Source: Daejeonella sp. H1SJ63 (GTDB taxonomy: Bacteria; Bacteroidota; Bacteroidia; Sphingobacteriales; Sphingobacteriaceae). From it: a stretch of 64,000 nt of DNA. The DNA lies in contig NZ_JARKMZ010000007.1 of the NCBI RefSeq assembly GCF_029360775.1, positions 158,779-222,778 of the forward strand, read 5' to 3'. A program made the translations under genes and the position numbers. The notes under the pieces were generated by a model. That model worked only from the letters and a program-made list of their open reading frames with translations, did not search any database and was not told where the DNA came from. Numbering within the stretch: the stretch's first letter is position 1; every line of letters begins with the position of its first letter. Of the stretch, positions 37,902 to 47,426 are shown piece after piece.

Positions 37902-40871
37902 TCAGGAACCACTCTTCAAATAAGCTATCAGTTTTGCCATTTCATCTTTGGAGATTGTATTCTCCAGACCGTCGGGCATTAAGGATAGTCCATTATTGCT
38001 TAATGTCGCAATATTCTTACGTAATACAGATTCATCTGTTCCGAAAGTGGTACGCAATGTCAGACTGTTCTCTGTTTCTGAAACCAGCCATCCGCTGATT
38101 GAGCGCCCATCATTTGTACTGACCGAAACTGATTGATAGGCCGGCAATACCTCATAATTTGGAACCAGAATGTGAAGCAACAGCGCTTCAGCCGGCTGAT
38201 TTTTAACTCCGGTAAGGTCAGGCCCAACCTTTCCTCCTTCTTTCTGATAAGTATGACAGGCCGAACATGCTTTCTGAAATACTGCTTTACCCAATCCAGG
38301 ATCAGCAGAAGCATTCAGACTTTGTTTATAATCCTGATACACTTTCATACGGTCGCCACCCTCCAGATCGTTAAACAGCTGCTTCGCACGTTCACTGATT
38401 GCTGTATCCTTGTAAGAGATCAGGCGGACACGATCTGCAGAAGAAATTTCAGCTCCGGTAATGATCCCTCCTTCAATTGCTGTGAATAATACCTGAATAT
38501 AAGCAGGCTTGGATACCAGAGCCGCGATTACCGAAGATTTAACTCTGGGAGTATATGCTTTCCAGGATTGTTTTTCGGTAAGTAAAGAAGCTCCCCGCGG
38601 ATCATTCAGTCTGCTGATTGTTGCAACCGTTTGCAGCATGAGGTCTGGTGCGGTACGTGGGTCTAACAGCTTTTGAAGTGTTTTCTGAGAACGTTCAAAA
38701 TCAGTAAAACCGAGAAGTGCGGTAGCACGAATACGCTCAGAGACAGGTGCAGCAGGATTTTCTGCTACTCTGATAGTGGCAGCAATAAAATTATCCAGCT
38801 GCTGTACAGATGCCGGTGAACCCTGAATTGCATAGATCAGCCCCTTGCTTGAAGTACCAAAATCTTTCAGCCTTCCTGAGGCCCCCTCAGCTAAACCCAG
38901 CAAACTTGAGATTCGCCAGTCCATACCCGACGAAGAATTGAGTACGTCTTTAAAGAAAACACGTGAATCGGCTACAGTTCCGCCATTGCCTAATAAACGT
39001 CCAAGATCCTGCATCACAGCAGAAAAAGCTTTAGGATCAGCATTTTTTTGCATTCTGAATGCGTTAAGAAACTGAGGCATACGCTTTTCGATACCACTTA
39101 AAACTCCTGCCCGTACCCATTGATCCGCACCATCGCGGGCAGCTATTGAGGCCATCGCCTCTACCACACCATTTCCTTCAAGCGAACCTAGAACCAATGC
39201 AGTATTGAACCGAACACGGATTGCCTCATCTTTTGCAGATGCCGTTAAAATCTGAACCAGTTCAGGATATTTTGTACTCAGATTCCCTGCAAGCAATACC
39301 GCCTGCTCACGCACGCCTGAAACCTTATCAGTAAGTGCTCTGCGGATACTTACAGCATCCAGTGAATTCAGTGAATTCAATATCCATAAAGCACGGGCAC
39401 GGCTTTCAGGATATGCCGACTCCAATACTATTTTACGAAGCTGCATTACTGCTGAAGCATCATTTTTTTCAATTAATAAACGATGTGCAGTTGCCCGCTC
39501 CCACTCTTCAGGAGAGGAAAGTACAGCCACAATTTCAGCTATTGAACTCCCCGAATTTAAACGGGCAGAAAGTGCTGCCGGATTCTCTTTAAAATCTTTT
39601 CTGACGATCCGATAGATTCTTCCATCAGTCTTTCCGCTTTCCCAGTCCAGACCTGGCCTGGCTTCTGCAGGAATATAGGCCGGGTGATCAATTACCTTTC
39701 GGTGCATATCTGCCAGGTATAAAGCTCCCTCAGGACCATGCTGTAGAAATACCGGACGAAACCATTCATCTGTAGAGGATAAAAACTCTTTTCCTTCATA
39801 AGGAATTTTTGAACTGAATGATACACCAGACGGTGAAACAATCTGCCGCTGTACCAGATTTTGAGCAGACTCACAGATGAAAATATTACCCTGATGCGCA
39901 GGACTTAAAGCTGTTCCATTAAAAGCGAGTAAACCGCTTGCAGCCGTAAAAGTTCCCGCATGGGAGCGACCAATGAGTTTAGGAATAAAATCGGCACTGG
40001 TCACAGCATTAGAGATTGGATAAACCACTGCTTCAGCCTCTGTTTTGGAAACATTTTGCACGCTTTCATTAAAAAGCAGACTTGAATTTCTTTTCAGATA
40101 CCAGGGTTCCATCACGGCATGCATCACCGGATGGCGATTGGATGTCCCGAAACGCCGGCCATAGGGATCAAAAGTTAATCCAAACTGACTTTTTCCTCCG
40201 GTAACCTGAAACTCCATGGTCTCCGGATTAAAACGGCCATCAGCAGATTTATAGGAAACAGCCGGTCTGTCGGGATGTTCAGGAGAAGTTACATTCCCTC
40301 CGTTAAGTCCGCCGGTAATGTAAATCCATCCATCCAGTCCGAGTATCGGATGGCTTGTCCTGATCTGGGCGGTTTGGGTTGCAAAAAAGCCCGTAAGTAC
40401 TACCTTCTTAATATCAGCAACACCATCCCCATCAGTATCTTTCATATAATAAATATCAGGAGAGCAGGTAACAAACACCCCTCCTTTCCAGGGTAAAATA
40501 CCATTCGGATATGTCAGCCCTTCTGCAAACTCAGTTCGTTTGTCATATTTGCCGTCCCCGTTTGTATCCTTCAGTAAAGCAATCCTTCCAAGTCTGGTTG
40601 GAGCACCTCCTTCCGCAGGATCCGGATATCCACGATCTTCAACCACATACATATGACGGTTCTCGTCAAATACAAATGCGACGGGGTCGACCACCAGCGG
40701 TTCGGCAGCAATCAGATCAATACGCATTCCTTCCTCAATCCTGAAGCTCTCAAGAGCCTTCTTAATTTCGGTGGTACGCGAATTATTTTGCCAGGCAATG
40801 ATCAGGAAAATCAGGGCAGGCAATACAAAGATGAATAGTGTTAATTTTCGTTTAAAAAAGAGGGATTTCAT
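37902..40871 (-). CDS. PVC-type heme-binding protein (second copy)
   Basis: A 989-residue relative of the protein at 33005, with the same order: N-terminal hydrophobic segment (about 10-25), propeller (about 40-405, with DTNGDGKYDK and DTDGDGVADIK), HEAT-like helices (about 420-830) and a c-type heme domain with CSACH at about 870 and a late SLMPDGL that could give the axial Met. The HEAT part is clearly diverged from the first copy. It lies 18 bases after the last ceramidase-like gene and belongs to the same operon. Confidence 0.85.
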   Translation of the reverse strand: MKSLFFKRKLTLFIFVLPALIFLIIAWQNNSRTTEIKKALESFRIEEGMRIDLIAAEPLVVDPVAFVFDENRHMYVVEDRGYPDPAEGGAPTRLGRIALLKDTNGDGKYDKRTEFAEGLTYPNGILPWKGGVFVTCSPDIYYMKDTDGDGVADIKKVVLTGFFATQTAQIRTSHPILGLDGWIYITGGLNGGNVTSPEHPDRPAVSYKSADGRFNPETMEFQVTGGKSQFGLTFDPYGRRFGTSNRHPVMHAVMEPWYLKRNSSLLFNESVQNVSKTEAEAVVYPISNAVTSADFIPKLIGRSHAGTFTAASGLLAFNGTALSPAHQGNIFICESAQNLVQRQIVSPSGVSFSSKIPYEGKEFLSSTDEWFRPVFLQHGPEGALYLADMHRKVIDHPAYIPAEARPGLDWESGKTDGRIYRIVRKDFKENPAALSARLNSGSSIAEIVAVLSSPEEWERATAHRLLIEKNDASAVMQLRKIVLESAYPESRARALWILNSLNSLDAVSIRRALTDKVSGVREQAVLLAGNLSTKYPELVQILTASAKDEAIRVRFNTALVLGSLEGNGVVEAMASIAARDGADQWVRAGVLSGIEKRMPQFLNAFRMQKNADPKAFSAVMQDLGRLLGNGGTVADSRVFFKDVLNSSSGMDWRISSLLGLAEGASGRLKDFGTSSKGLIYAIQGSPASVQQLDNFIAATIRVAENPAAPVSERIRATALLGFTDFERSQKTLQKLLDPRTAPDLMLQTVATISRLNDPRGASLLTEKQSWKAYTPRVKSSVIAALVSKPAYIQVLFTAIEGGIITGAEISSADRVRLISYKDTAISERAKQLFNDLEGGDRMKVYQDYKQSLNASADPGLGKAVFQKACSACHTYQKEGGKVGPDLTGVKNQPAEALLLHILVPNYEVLPAYQSVSVSTNDGRSISGWLVSETENSLTLRTTFGTDESVLRKNIATLSNNGLSLMPDGLENTISKDEMAKLIAYLKSGS

Positions 40872-40889
40872 AGTTAATCATAGATAAAT

Positions 40890-42452
40890 TCATGGTTTTG
40901 AGCTTTCCAGTTTACGGAGAAGCTCCAAAATATTTTCAGTAATTTTTGTGGAGGCATCTACCTCAAGATAGCTGGATCTTGCTCTCCAGGTTTCATATCC
41001 ACCTAATTTATGATGCTCAGGAGTTGGTAAATAGCCATTATAACCATTAGCCAGAGATGTTGTAAATGTTGGCTTAAACGGACTTTTAGCCTTGATATCC
41101 AAACCAATTTCAACAAATATTTCACAAGGTACTGCTGTGATTGCGAGATCCCCAACTCGAAAAGCCTGAATAATAAGAGGTACTTGTTTTGGAAAATCCT
41201 TGATTAGCATAGTCTCACGGGCATAAATTTCTTCCATTGTATTCATTACCGGCCCACTTGCTTTCGCAATGATTCCTTTTGCATGTTCAATCTCTTCCTT
41301 TTTAGGTAAGCGTACTCCCAGATTAATCTCTGTTTGTGCAGAACTTAAAGAAATCCAATCATGATAACGGATAGTTTGATAAGTTTTATAAGCTTCGGCA
41401 GCTATGACATTGGCGACCTGGCGCATTTTCTCATAAGGACGCATAACAGGAAGAGGTTCATTTGCAAACCAATTGACATTATTAATATTTCCGCTTGTTC
41501 CATTTGACAGCATCGCTACAAAAGGAGGAAATCCATTATTGTCCGACTCCAGCAAGACTTTCATTCGTTCGGCAAACATTCCATAGTAATCTGCTGATAT
41601 TTCACCTGGGCCGGTTCCTCCAACATAATGAAGGGAGTAATTTGCAAGCAAAGCAACCGGTCTGCCTTCGGGGGTTTGTATTGAAATAATTGGCAGTTCC
41701 GGATCTGTAGGGCCGGATGGTTCAAGACGATCCGGATTAGCGACACCGGGATTCATTTTTACCTGATCTTCTGTACCAAATGGATTCATTAATGGTTTGC
41801 CGGGTTTCATTTTCCATCGACGATTAAACACCTGATTTTCTTCCCTGCCAACCGCCCAACCAATACGCGCCGGAGCCAGATTATTATTTGCCCGTATTAC
41901 AGCGTCAGCGATTCTTTCCCTAAGAAATTTCAGGTATTCCTGATCCGGATCACTTTGAAAGACTGAACATGCAGTGCCTCCTGAATGTGTATGTGTTGCC
42001 GACATCATCATGTTTTCTACCGGAATACCCGTTAATTCATGCGCCCTCTGTTTGGCTGCATCCAGCTCTTCCCTGTAAATCATACATAGGTCAACAGTAA
42101 GCATGGCCAATTTTGTCTTCCCATCGTCAAGAACAATACAACGGGCATGAGTTTCATCATGAATCTGTTTGACGATACCGTCTTTCATATTCCCATTAAT
42201 CGATGTGCCTATTTTAGGGGTGATATTACTGGTTGCTGCTCCTGCTTTGAAGACTTTGGCAGGCTGTGCAAATACAGTTTGAGCAATAATCAGGATGCTA
42301 CTGAATAGTAACATTGAGATGCACAGGCGAGAAAAGCTTGACTTAACAATTTTTACTAAAAATGTAGTTTTAGCTACTTCGGGCACAGATCTGCACACAT
42401 CAGAACTATCAGATATTTTGAGAATACCCGACTTGGTTTTTAAACTTCTCAT
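40890..42452 (-). CDS. Neutral/alkaline ceramidase-like protein, copy A
   Basis: A 520-residue protein. The signal peptide appears only at about residues 38-62 (SRLCISMLLFSSILIIAQ), so the real start may lie downstream of the ATG at 42452, perhaps at a non-ATG codon. The ceramidase N-terminal domain starts at AGAATSNITPKIG. Probable zinc ligands are THTHSGG (about 153-159), NYSLHYVGG (about 271-279), the Glu in VPCEIF and the Tyr in NGYNGYLP. The nucleophile motif GDVSPN of true ceramidases reads GNINNV (about 321-326), so the Ser is Asn. It is nearest to copy D. N-acyl-amide hydrolysis is uncertain. Confidence 0.8.
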   Translation of the reverse strand: MRSLKTKSGILKISDSSDVCRSVPEVAKTTFLVKIVKSSFSRLCISMLLFSSILIIAQTVFAQPAKVFKAGAATSNITPKIGTSINGNMKDGIVKQIHDETHARCIVLDDGKTKLAMLTVDLCMIYREELDAAKQRAHELTGIPVENMMMSATHTHSGGTACSVFQSDPDQEYLKFLRERIADAVIRANNNLAPARIGWAVGREENQVFNRRWKMKPGKPLMNPFGTEDQVKMNPGVANPDRLEPSGPTDPELPIISIQTPEGRPVALLANYSLHYVGGTGPGEISADYYGMFAERMKVLLESDNNGFPPFVAMLSNGTSGNINNVNWFANEPLPVMRPYEKMRQVANVIAAEAYKTYQTIRYHDWISLSSAQTEINLGVRLPKKEEIEHAKGIIAKASGPVMNTMEEIYARETMLIKDFPKQVPLIIQAFRVGDLAITAVPCEIFVEIGLDIKAKSPFKPTFTTSLANGYNGYLPTPEHHKLGGYETWRARSSYLEVDASTKITENILELLRKLESSKP

Positions 42453-42467
42453 ATACTTTTCATTTTT

Positions 42468-43943
42468 TTACTGTCTCTTATGGTAAAATATTGAAATCAA
42501 GTTCTCTATTACAGCATCAACCAAAACTTCACCACCCCCTGAGCTATATCGTACACTGTTCACTTCATATTGACCTTCGGGAAATGCTTTTTTATTTGGC
42601 ATATAGCTTATTGTTCCATTTCCGGATTGTTCACTAACGATTGTAAAAGGGAAAGGTGAGTTTAGTTTTATACCGAGTCCCAGTTCCACAAAGGCATCAC
42701 CGGGGAAGCCCACCAGCGCCATTTGATCGCCAAATGCTATTACAGAAACTTCAGTTTCAAGGGCTGTACCATCCTCTGTAAGTGGTACAGTTGTGGTCGA
42801 TTTATGTCTTGACTCCAGTCCGCCCTGATACTTTACAAGGTCCAGCATTCTCCATGCACTTACTACATCTGTAAATCCGGAACCACCAGACTTCCCAAAT
42901 TTTGAAATCACGTCCCTTGCCCACTCAGCTTCACTTTGTTCTACGGATCGGAAAACCGGTAAATTAATGGCTTGAGTTTTAGCTTTCAGGGACTGAATTG
43001 GAACTGAACGCAATGAAGGGAGTGCAGAAAGTACTCTGCCAGCCAAAATAGTCCCTATGCGTCTGGATTCATCAAATCCACTTAACTGATCAGGATTTGA
43101 AACATCTACATGATTGATATTCCCCGAGGTTCCATTCGTAAATATAGTCACGAATTCCTCCCCCTTTATCTTCCCAATCAATTCAGACATTACCCCGGGA
43201 AAATCGGAGGAGAACCGGTTACCGCCAACAATAGCAACATGCAAAGCGAAATTAACCAAAATAGCTACCGGCTTCTTATCCAGAGATTCGAAATACACTA
43301 TAGATAATGCCGGATCAATCGGTCCGGCCGGCCTCACAACATCCGGGTTCAACTTACCGGGATTGGTTCTGAATCCTCCATCTTTCATCAAATAGCGCCG
43401 GTTGAAGCTTATGGTATTCTCCTGAACACTTCCAACAGATACACGAACAGGCTGAATTTTAGAAACAGCCGATTTTACACTTACCGCTATAAGTTCAGGG
43501 AGATTATGGGTATACTCCTGACTCTTTAACTTTGCGGATCCTCCTAGAACATCCCAGAAAAGCGGGTTCATCTGAGGCCCGGCATGAGCATGAGTGGCAT
43601 TCAGGATAATATTGTTTACTGCTATTCCCGTTTGCTGAAAAATTAATTGCCTGCTTTTCATTACCAGCAAATGCGGCAAACTAATGACATCCAGAGTGAT
43701 AAATGCAACCTTCTCTCCACCGTGCTCAAAAACCAGGGTTTTGATGTAAAGATCATCATGCACTCCTTCAGAAACCCTGATACCGTAAGAATCACCGATT
43801 ATGCTTCCAATGGGAGGTGTCATCCTGGTTTTAGATGCTCCAGCTTTGAACCCTTCGTCTTGAAAGGAAGTATTCGCCGGTAGCAACATCGAATTCATTA
43901 CCAGAACAAAAAAGAAAGTTATTGAAAAAACGTTTTTTATCAT
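42468..43943 (-). CDS. Neutral/alkaline ceramidase-like protein, copy B (most diverged)
   Basis: A 491-residue secreted protein with a signal peptide (about 1-24). The domain starts at AGASKTRMTPPIG. The zinc-site histidines are kept in NATHAHAGP and FALHVAIVGG. The nucleophile segment reads NGTSGNINHVD, so the ceramidase Ser is Asn. The Glu zinc ligand seems replaced by Asp (GFPGDAFVELG), and the Tyr segment is TISYMPNK. It lies 24 bases after copy C and 15 before copy A. The changes suggest a different reaction or a non-catalytic binding role. Confidence 0.78.
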   Translation of the reverse strand: MIKNVFSITFFFVLVMNSMLLPANTSFQDEGFKAGASKTRMTPPIGSIIGDSYGIRVSEGVHDDLYIKTLVFEHGGEKVAFITLDVISLPHLLVMKSRQLIFQQTGIAVNNIILNATHAHAGPQMNPLFWDVLGGSAKLKSQEYTHNLPELIAVSVKSAVSKIQPVRVSVGSVQENTISFNRRYLMKDGGFRTNPGKLNPDVVRPAGPIDPALSIVYFESLDKKPVAILVNFALHVAIVGGNRFSSDFPGVMSELIGKIKGEEFVTIFTNGTSGNINHVDVSNPDQLSGFDESRRIGTILAGRVLSALPSLRSVPIQSLKAKTQAINLPVFRSVEQSEAEWARDVISKFGKSGGSGFTDVVSAWRMLDLVKYQGGLESRHKSTTTVPLTEDGTALETEVSVIAFGDQMALVGFPGDAFVELGLGIKLNSPFPFTIVSEQSGNGTISYMPNKKAFPEGQYEVNSVRYSSGGGEVLVDAVIENLISIFYHKRQ

Positions 43944-43967
43944 TTAATCAGAAGCTGGTTTATCAAT

Positions 43968-45491
43968 TTATTTCAATTCAGGAGGCAAATTACCATAAGC
44001 CCATGGTGCCTTAAATGGTGGCGGTGGAGGCGGCAAAGGAACTTTTCCGGGTACCATCTGATTAGCCAGCTCAATACCGGTATTGGCGAATTGCCTTCCG
44101 GCCGAAACCTCCAGATTACTGTAAGACGTAAGACGGGTTTCATATCCACCACCATTTGGTCCCAATGCCTCTTCAGTTGGCACATATCCTGTAATACCGT
44201 TAGCGAGTTCCACTACAAATGTGAATGGAAATTTACTTCCTGCCTTAATATCCAGACCATACTGAACAAAATACTCTGCAGGATTTGATACAAATACCAT
44301 TGGACCCACCTGAATAGCCTGAACTTCAACTTCAACTAATGGCCTTGCTTTGATGATTGCATCTAATACAAGGATTTCCTTTGCAAAAGTCCATTCGGTA
44401 GTACCCGACTTCTCAGGGCCTGCCTTCACAAGTTCGAATGCCTTCTGAACTTTTTCAGCTGTAGGAATACGGCGCTTTACTGTCCATACACGCTGTCTGC
44501 TATCCAGTGGGATTTCACTTCCTGCTCCCCGGCGAATAAGTAATAAAGTTTTATAAGCTTCAGCACCAACACGACCTCCTACTATATCCCACCATTCTTC
44601 AGCTCCCGGATTTTGGAATTTCGTCAGATTATCGACCTGCGTGATATCACCGCATGCGCCCTGCATAAAAACAACCGGTAAAGCAGCGTTTCCTGTTGCA
44701 CCGCGAATCGTTTTCTCCATTGCACCAATCCAGTTTGCAGAAATGCCTCCCGGATTAGTGGTGGCATGGCATGAAAAATTCACCACTGTTCCGAGCAAAT
44801 TGCCCTTCAAATCCCAGACACCAACAGTACCCACCTGCGGGTCAATTGGTCCGGCATAATCAATGATATCCGGATTTCCTGCCCCCGGATGAGAATAACT
44901 CATTCCGTTCTTCATCCGCAAACGACGGTTGAAGGATACCTTATCTTCATGACCGTTCCCCACTGCAAGTTTGGCATCTGTACGATTATTATAGGCGATC
45001 ACGACCGCATCAACAATCTGCTTTTTAAGCAATTGTGTATATCCCGGATCAGAAACTATGGAATGATTGTTTACAAGATCCTTAACCAATGGTGAGGCTT
45101 TGTCAAAATCACCTGGTTCTCCCATGCCAATCGGGCCGGATGAATGAGAGTGGGATGCACCGATCATTACAGAAGCAGGATCTATACCACAGCGTTTCTG
45201 AATTTCGGCACGTACCTCCTGAACCAGATGACGTGTCACAAAGAGTAAATCAACACCTACAAGTGCTGTACGCTTCAGCCCGTCATCAAACACCGCGACA
45301 CGAACCTTACATGGGTCATGAAAGGTCTTATGATGTGCTTTCCCATAATTGCCCGGAGACTCCATACCGATATCCGGAGTAATATCGCGCTCGGCAAAAC
45401 CGGCTTTGAATACTGTTGTCTGCGCACTAACATCGTAAACAACAAGTGATAAAGTCAATATAAAAGTTAAAATTATTTCTTTATACTTCAT
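43968..45491 (-). CDS. Neutral/alkaline ceramidase-like protein, copy C
   Basis: A 507-residue secreted protein with a signal peptide (about 1-23). Metal-site segments are GASHSHSSGP, NFSCHATTNPGG, NPAEYFVQYG and NGITGYVPT. The nucleophile segment is QGACGDITQVD: the ceramidase Ser is Thr, the only hydroxyl residue among the four copies. The C-terminus has a proline run (PLPPPPPPF) before FKAPWAYGNLPPELK. Its start overlaps the stop of copy D by 4 bases, so the two are translationally coupled. Confidence 0.8.
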   Translation of the reverse strand: MKYKEIILTFILTLSLVVYDVSAQTTVFKAGFAERDITPDIGMESPGNYGKAHHKTFHDPCKVRVAVFDDGLKRTALVGVDLLFVTRHLVQEVRAEIQKRCGIDPASVMIGASHSHSSGPIGMGEPGDFDKASPLVKDLVNNHSIVSDPGYTQLLKKQIVDAVVIAYNNRTDAKLAVGNGHEDKVSFNRRLRMKNGMSYSHPGAGNPDIIDYAGPIDPQVGTVGVWDLKGNLLGTVVNFSCHATTNPGGISANWIGAMEKTIRGATGNAALPVVFMQGACGDITQVDNLTKFQNPGAEEWWDIVGGRVGAEAYKTLLLIRRGAGSEIPLDSRQRVWTVKRRIPTAEKVQKAFELVKAGPEKSGTTEWTFAKEILVLDAIIKARPLVEVEVQAIQVGPMVFVSNPAEYFVQYGLDIKAGSKFPFTFVVELANGITGYVPTEEALGPNGGGYETRLTSYSNLEVSAGRQFANTGIELANQMVPGKVPLPPPPPPFKAPWAYGNLPPELK

Positions 45492-46951
45492 TTTTTTATC
45501 TTGTTAAAAAGTTTAAGCAGATCCTTTACAATTTTCCGGGACGCTTCTTTCTCCACCCTGTTTGTACCGAGCCAGGTTTCATATCCTCCAAGCTGATGTT
45601 GTTCCGGAGTAGGCAGATATCCATAATTACCGTTAGCAAGTTCTATAGTAAATGTAGTTTTGAAAGGACTTTTAGCTTTAATCTCCAGTCCGGTCTCAGT
45701 AAATACCTCAAAAGGTATCGCTGCAATCCCAAGTTCTCCTATACCAAAAGTCTGAAGAATAACATTGATCTGATCAGGCCATTCAAGGGTCTGGATAGTT
45801 CTTTCAGCATAAGTTTTTTCCAGACGGTGTACCGGAGTTTCGGTATCTGGTTTTGCCAGAACCTTACGGGAGTAATCAAGCATTTGCACATCCGGCTTAC
45901 GGACCATCAGATTCAACTCTGACTGTGCTGCCGCCAAGGGCACCCAGTCTTTATGTTCAATTGTCTGATAAACACGAAGAACTTCAGCAGCCACATCATT
46001 CGCTACGATCCTCATTTTAGCATAAGGAGGATGCTTTTCTGCCGGACCCCGGAAATTGATATTATTGACATCTCCGGAAGTGCCATTCGACAGAATACCT
46101 ACAAAAGGAGGATCCTGACGATCAGCCTTCAGCAATTCCTGAATACGATCTGCGAAAACGGCAAAATAATCAGCAGAGATATGATCTTTTGGAAGCCCCC
46201 CAACATAGTGAAGGGAGTAATTGGCAAGTAAAGCAATCGGGCGTCCCTGCAATGACTGTACAGAAATAAATGAAACTCCGGGATCAGTCGGACCGGCAGG
46301 CTCAAGCATATCCGGATTGGCAATACCAGGATTCATAAGCACCTGATCCTTCGCTCCAAAAGGATTGGTTACCGGGGTTTTCATTTTCCAGCGACGGTTA
46401 AAAAGGTGCTGAGGTACATTTCCAATGCCCCAGCCTATACGGGCAGGTTCCAGATTATTTAATGCCACACGCACTCCATCGGCTATGCGACGCACCAGAA
46501 AACGCTGATAATCGTCGAGAGGTTTGCCCACATTCCAGCCCCTCCTTTTCTCTCCAATTCCGCTGACACTCGTTGCAGAATGGGTATGTACTGCCGACAT
46601 CAGAACCTGTTCTCCGGAAATCTGAGTTTCATCCTGAATAAGTTTTCTGGCAGCATCAAACACCTCCCTGTTCACTCCCACATTGTCCACAATCACAAAT
46701 ACAAGTTTAAGCTTCCCATCATCCAGCACAAGTGTGCGTGCGTGAAGTTCGTCATGTACATGCATTGCCGGAGGGGGAACACCAAAATTGCCTACAATAC
46801 CCTCTCCCAGTGGTGGTGTAATATTTGCAGTTGATGCACCCGCACGAAAAACCGCATGCTGAGCAACAGAAACAATCGGAGAAAAAATTAAAAAAATTGA
46901 GCTGAAGAGCAATGCAAAAGCAAGGCAGGCAACTCCGGGTCTTAGGTTCAT
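45488..46951 (-). CDS. Neutral/alkaline ceramidase-like protein, copy D
   Basis: A 487-residue secreted protein with a signal peptide (about 1-31). The domain starts at AGASTANITPPLGEG. Metal-site segments are AVHTHSATSV, NYSLHYVGG, IPFEVFTETG and NGNYGYLPT. The nucleophile segment is NGTSGDVNNIN, with Asn at the ceramidase Ser position. Copies A and D share long stretches such as LEPAGPTDP (LEPSGPTDP in A) and PTPEQHQLGGYET (PTPEHHKLGGYET in A), so they are the most recent duplicates. It is the first gene of the nine-gene run. Confidence 0.8.
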   Translation of the reverse strand: MNLRPGVACLAFALLFSSIFLIFSPIVSVAQHAVFRAGASTANITPPLGEGIVGNFGVPPPAMHVHDELHARTLVLDDGKLKLVFVIVDNVGVNREVFDAARKLIQDETQISGEQVLMSAVHTHSATSVSGIGEKRRGWNVGKPLDDYQRFLVRRIADGVRVALNNLEPARIGWGIGNVPQHLFNRRWKMKTPVTNPFGAKDQVLMNPGIANPDMLEPAGPTDPGVSFISVQSLQGRPIALLANYSLHYVGGLPKDHISADYFAVFADRIQELLKADRQDPPFVGILSNGTSGDVNNINFRGPAEKHPPYAKMRIVANDVAAEVLRVYQTIEHKDWVPLAAAQSELNLMVRKPDVQMLDYSRKVLAKPDTETPVHRLEKTYAERTIQTLEWPDQINVILQTFGIGELGIAAIPFEVFTETGLEIKAKSPFKTTFTIELANGNYGYLPTPEQHQLGGYETWLGTNRVEKEASRKIVKDLLKLFNKIKK

Positions 46952-47426
46952 AGGTATAGATTGCAGATTAAATAACAGCCTTTCCTATCAATCCTGCCCG
47001 AACCCGGCTCAGCTGCTGAAAATTAAATTTATAGCATGCTTAAGTTAATAAAATATCTTGTTAATGTTCAGCCCCTGTTTTAATTCAAAAGCGGCTTACC
47101 CTCTGACATAATAGTCAGTTGTACACGTGACTTAACAAATCCTTCTAAATCACTGCTGTATGACACTGCATTTTCGCCGGACTTAAGCCCCGGAATCCTG
47201 CCCGGCACCTTTCAGCTCCCTGATAAACTCTCCTATAAGACCATACAATCAGAATATTTGAATCAAATAAGAAATCTGTTAAGAAAAATAAACCGGTTGA
47301 AGGTGATGACCGGAGAATTAGATTTTGCAACAAGCTGAGTTAATTAAATTAAGTTATATACAAATTTATATGATTTATCACCGCAGGAATGTATTAAATT
47401 AGTTTAAAATCAGGTAAAAAAGATAT
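46952..47426. other. Intergenic region upstream of the ceramidase operon and the TlpA gene
   Basis: This 475-base gap lies between divergent genes and must hold both promoters. I see no perfect TAnnTTTG box that I would assign. It contains a possible coding remnant (47080-47211, minus) and becomes strongly A/T-rich towards the TlpA gene, after about 47330. No repeats or RNA gene were seen. Confidence 0.6.
47080..47211 (-). pseudogene. Possible 3' remnant of a lost gene
   Basis: The minus frame is open for about 43 residues from just after a TGA (47212-47214) to TAA at 47080. The translation is protein-like: it includes GLKSGENAVSYSSDLEGF and ends VQLTIMSEGKPLLN, like the closing beta strands of a secreted enzyme. 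There is no start and no open frame upstream, so it would be a decayed gene end. It could be chance. Confidence 0.3.

Noticed and set aside
47145-47333. A 62-residue minus-strand frame in the intergenic region
   Set aside because: It has an unlikely composition and no similarity to known families; the adjacent frame at 47080-47211 is the more protein-like one.
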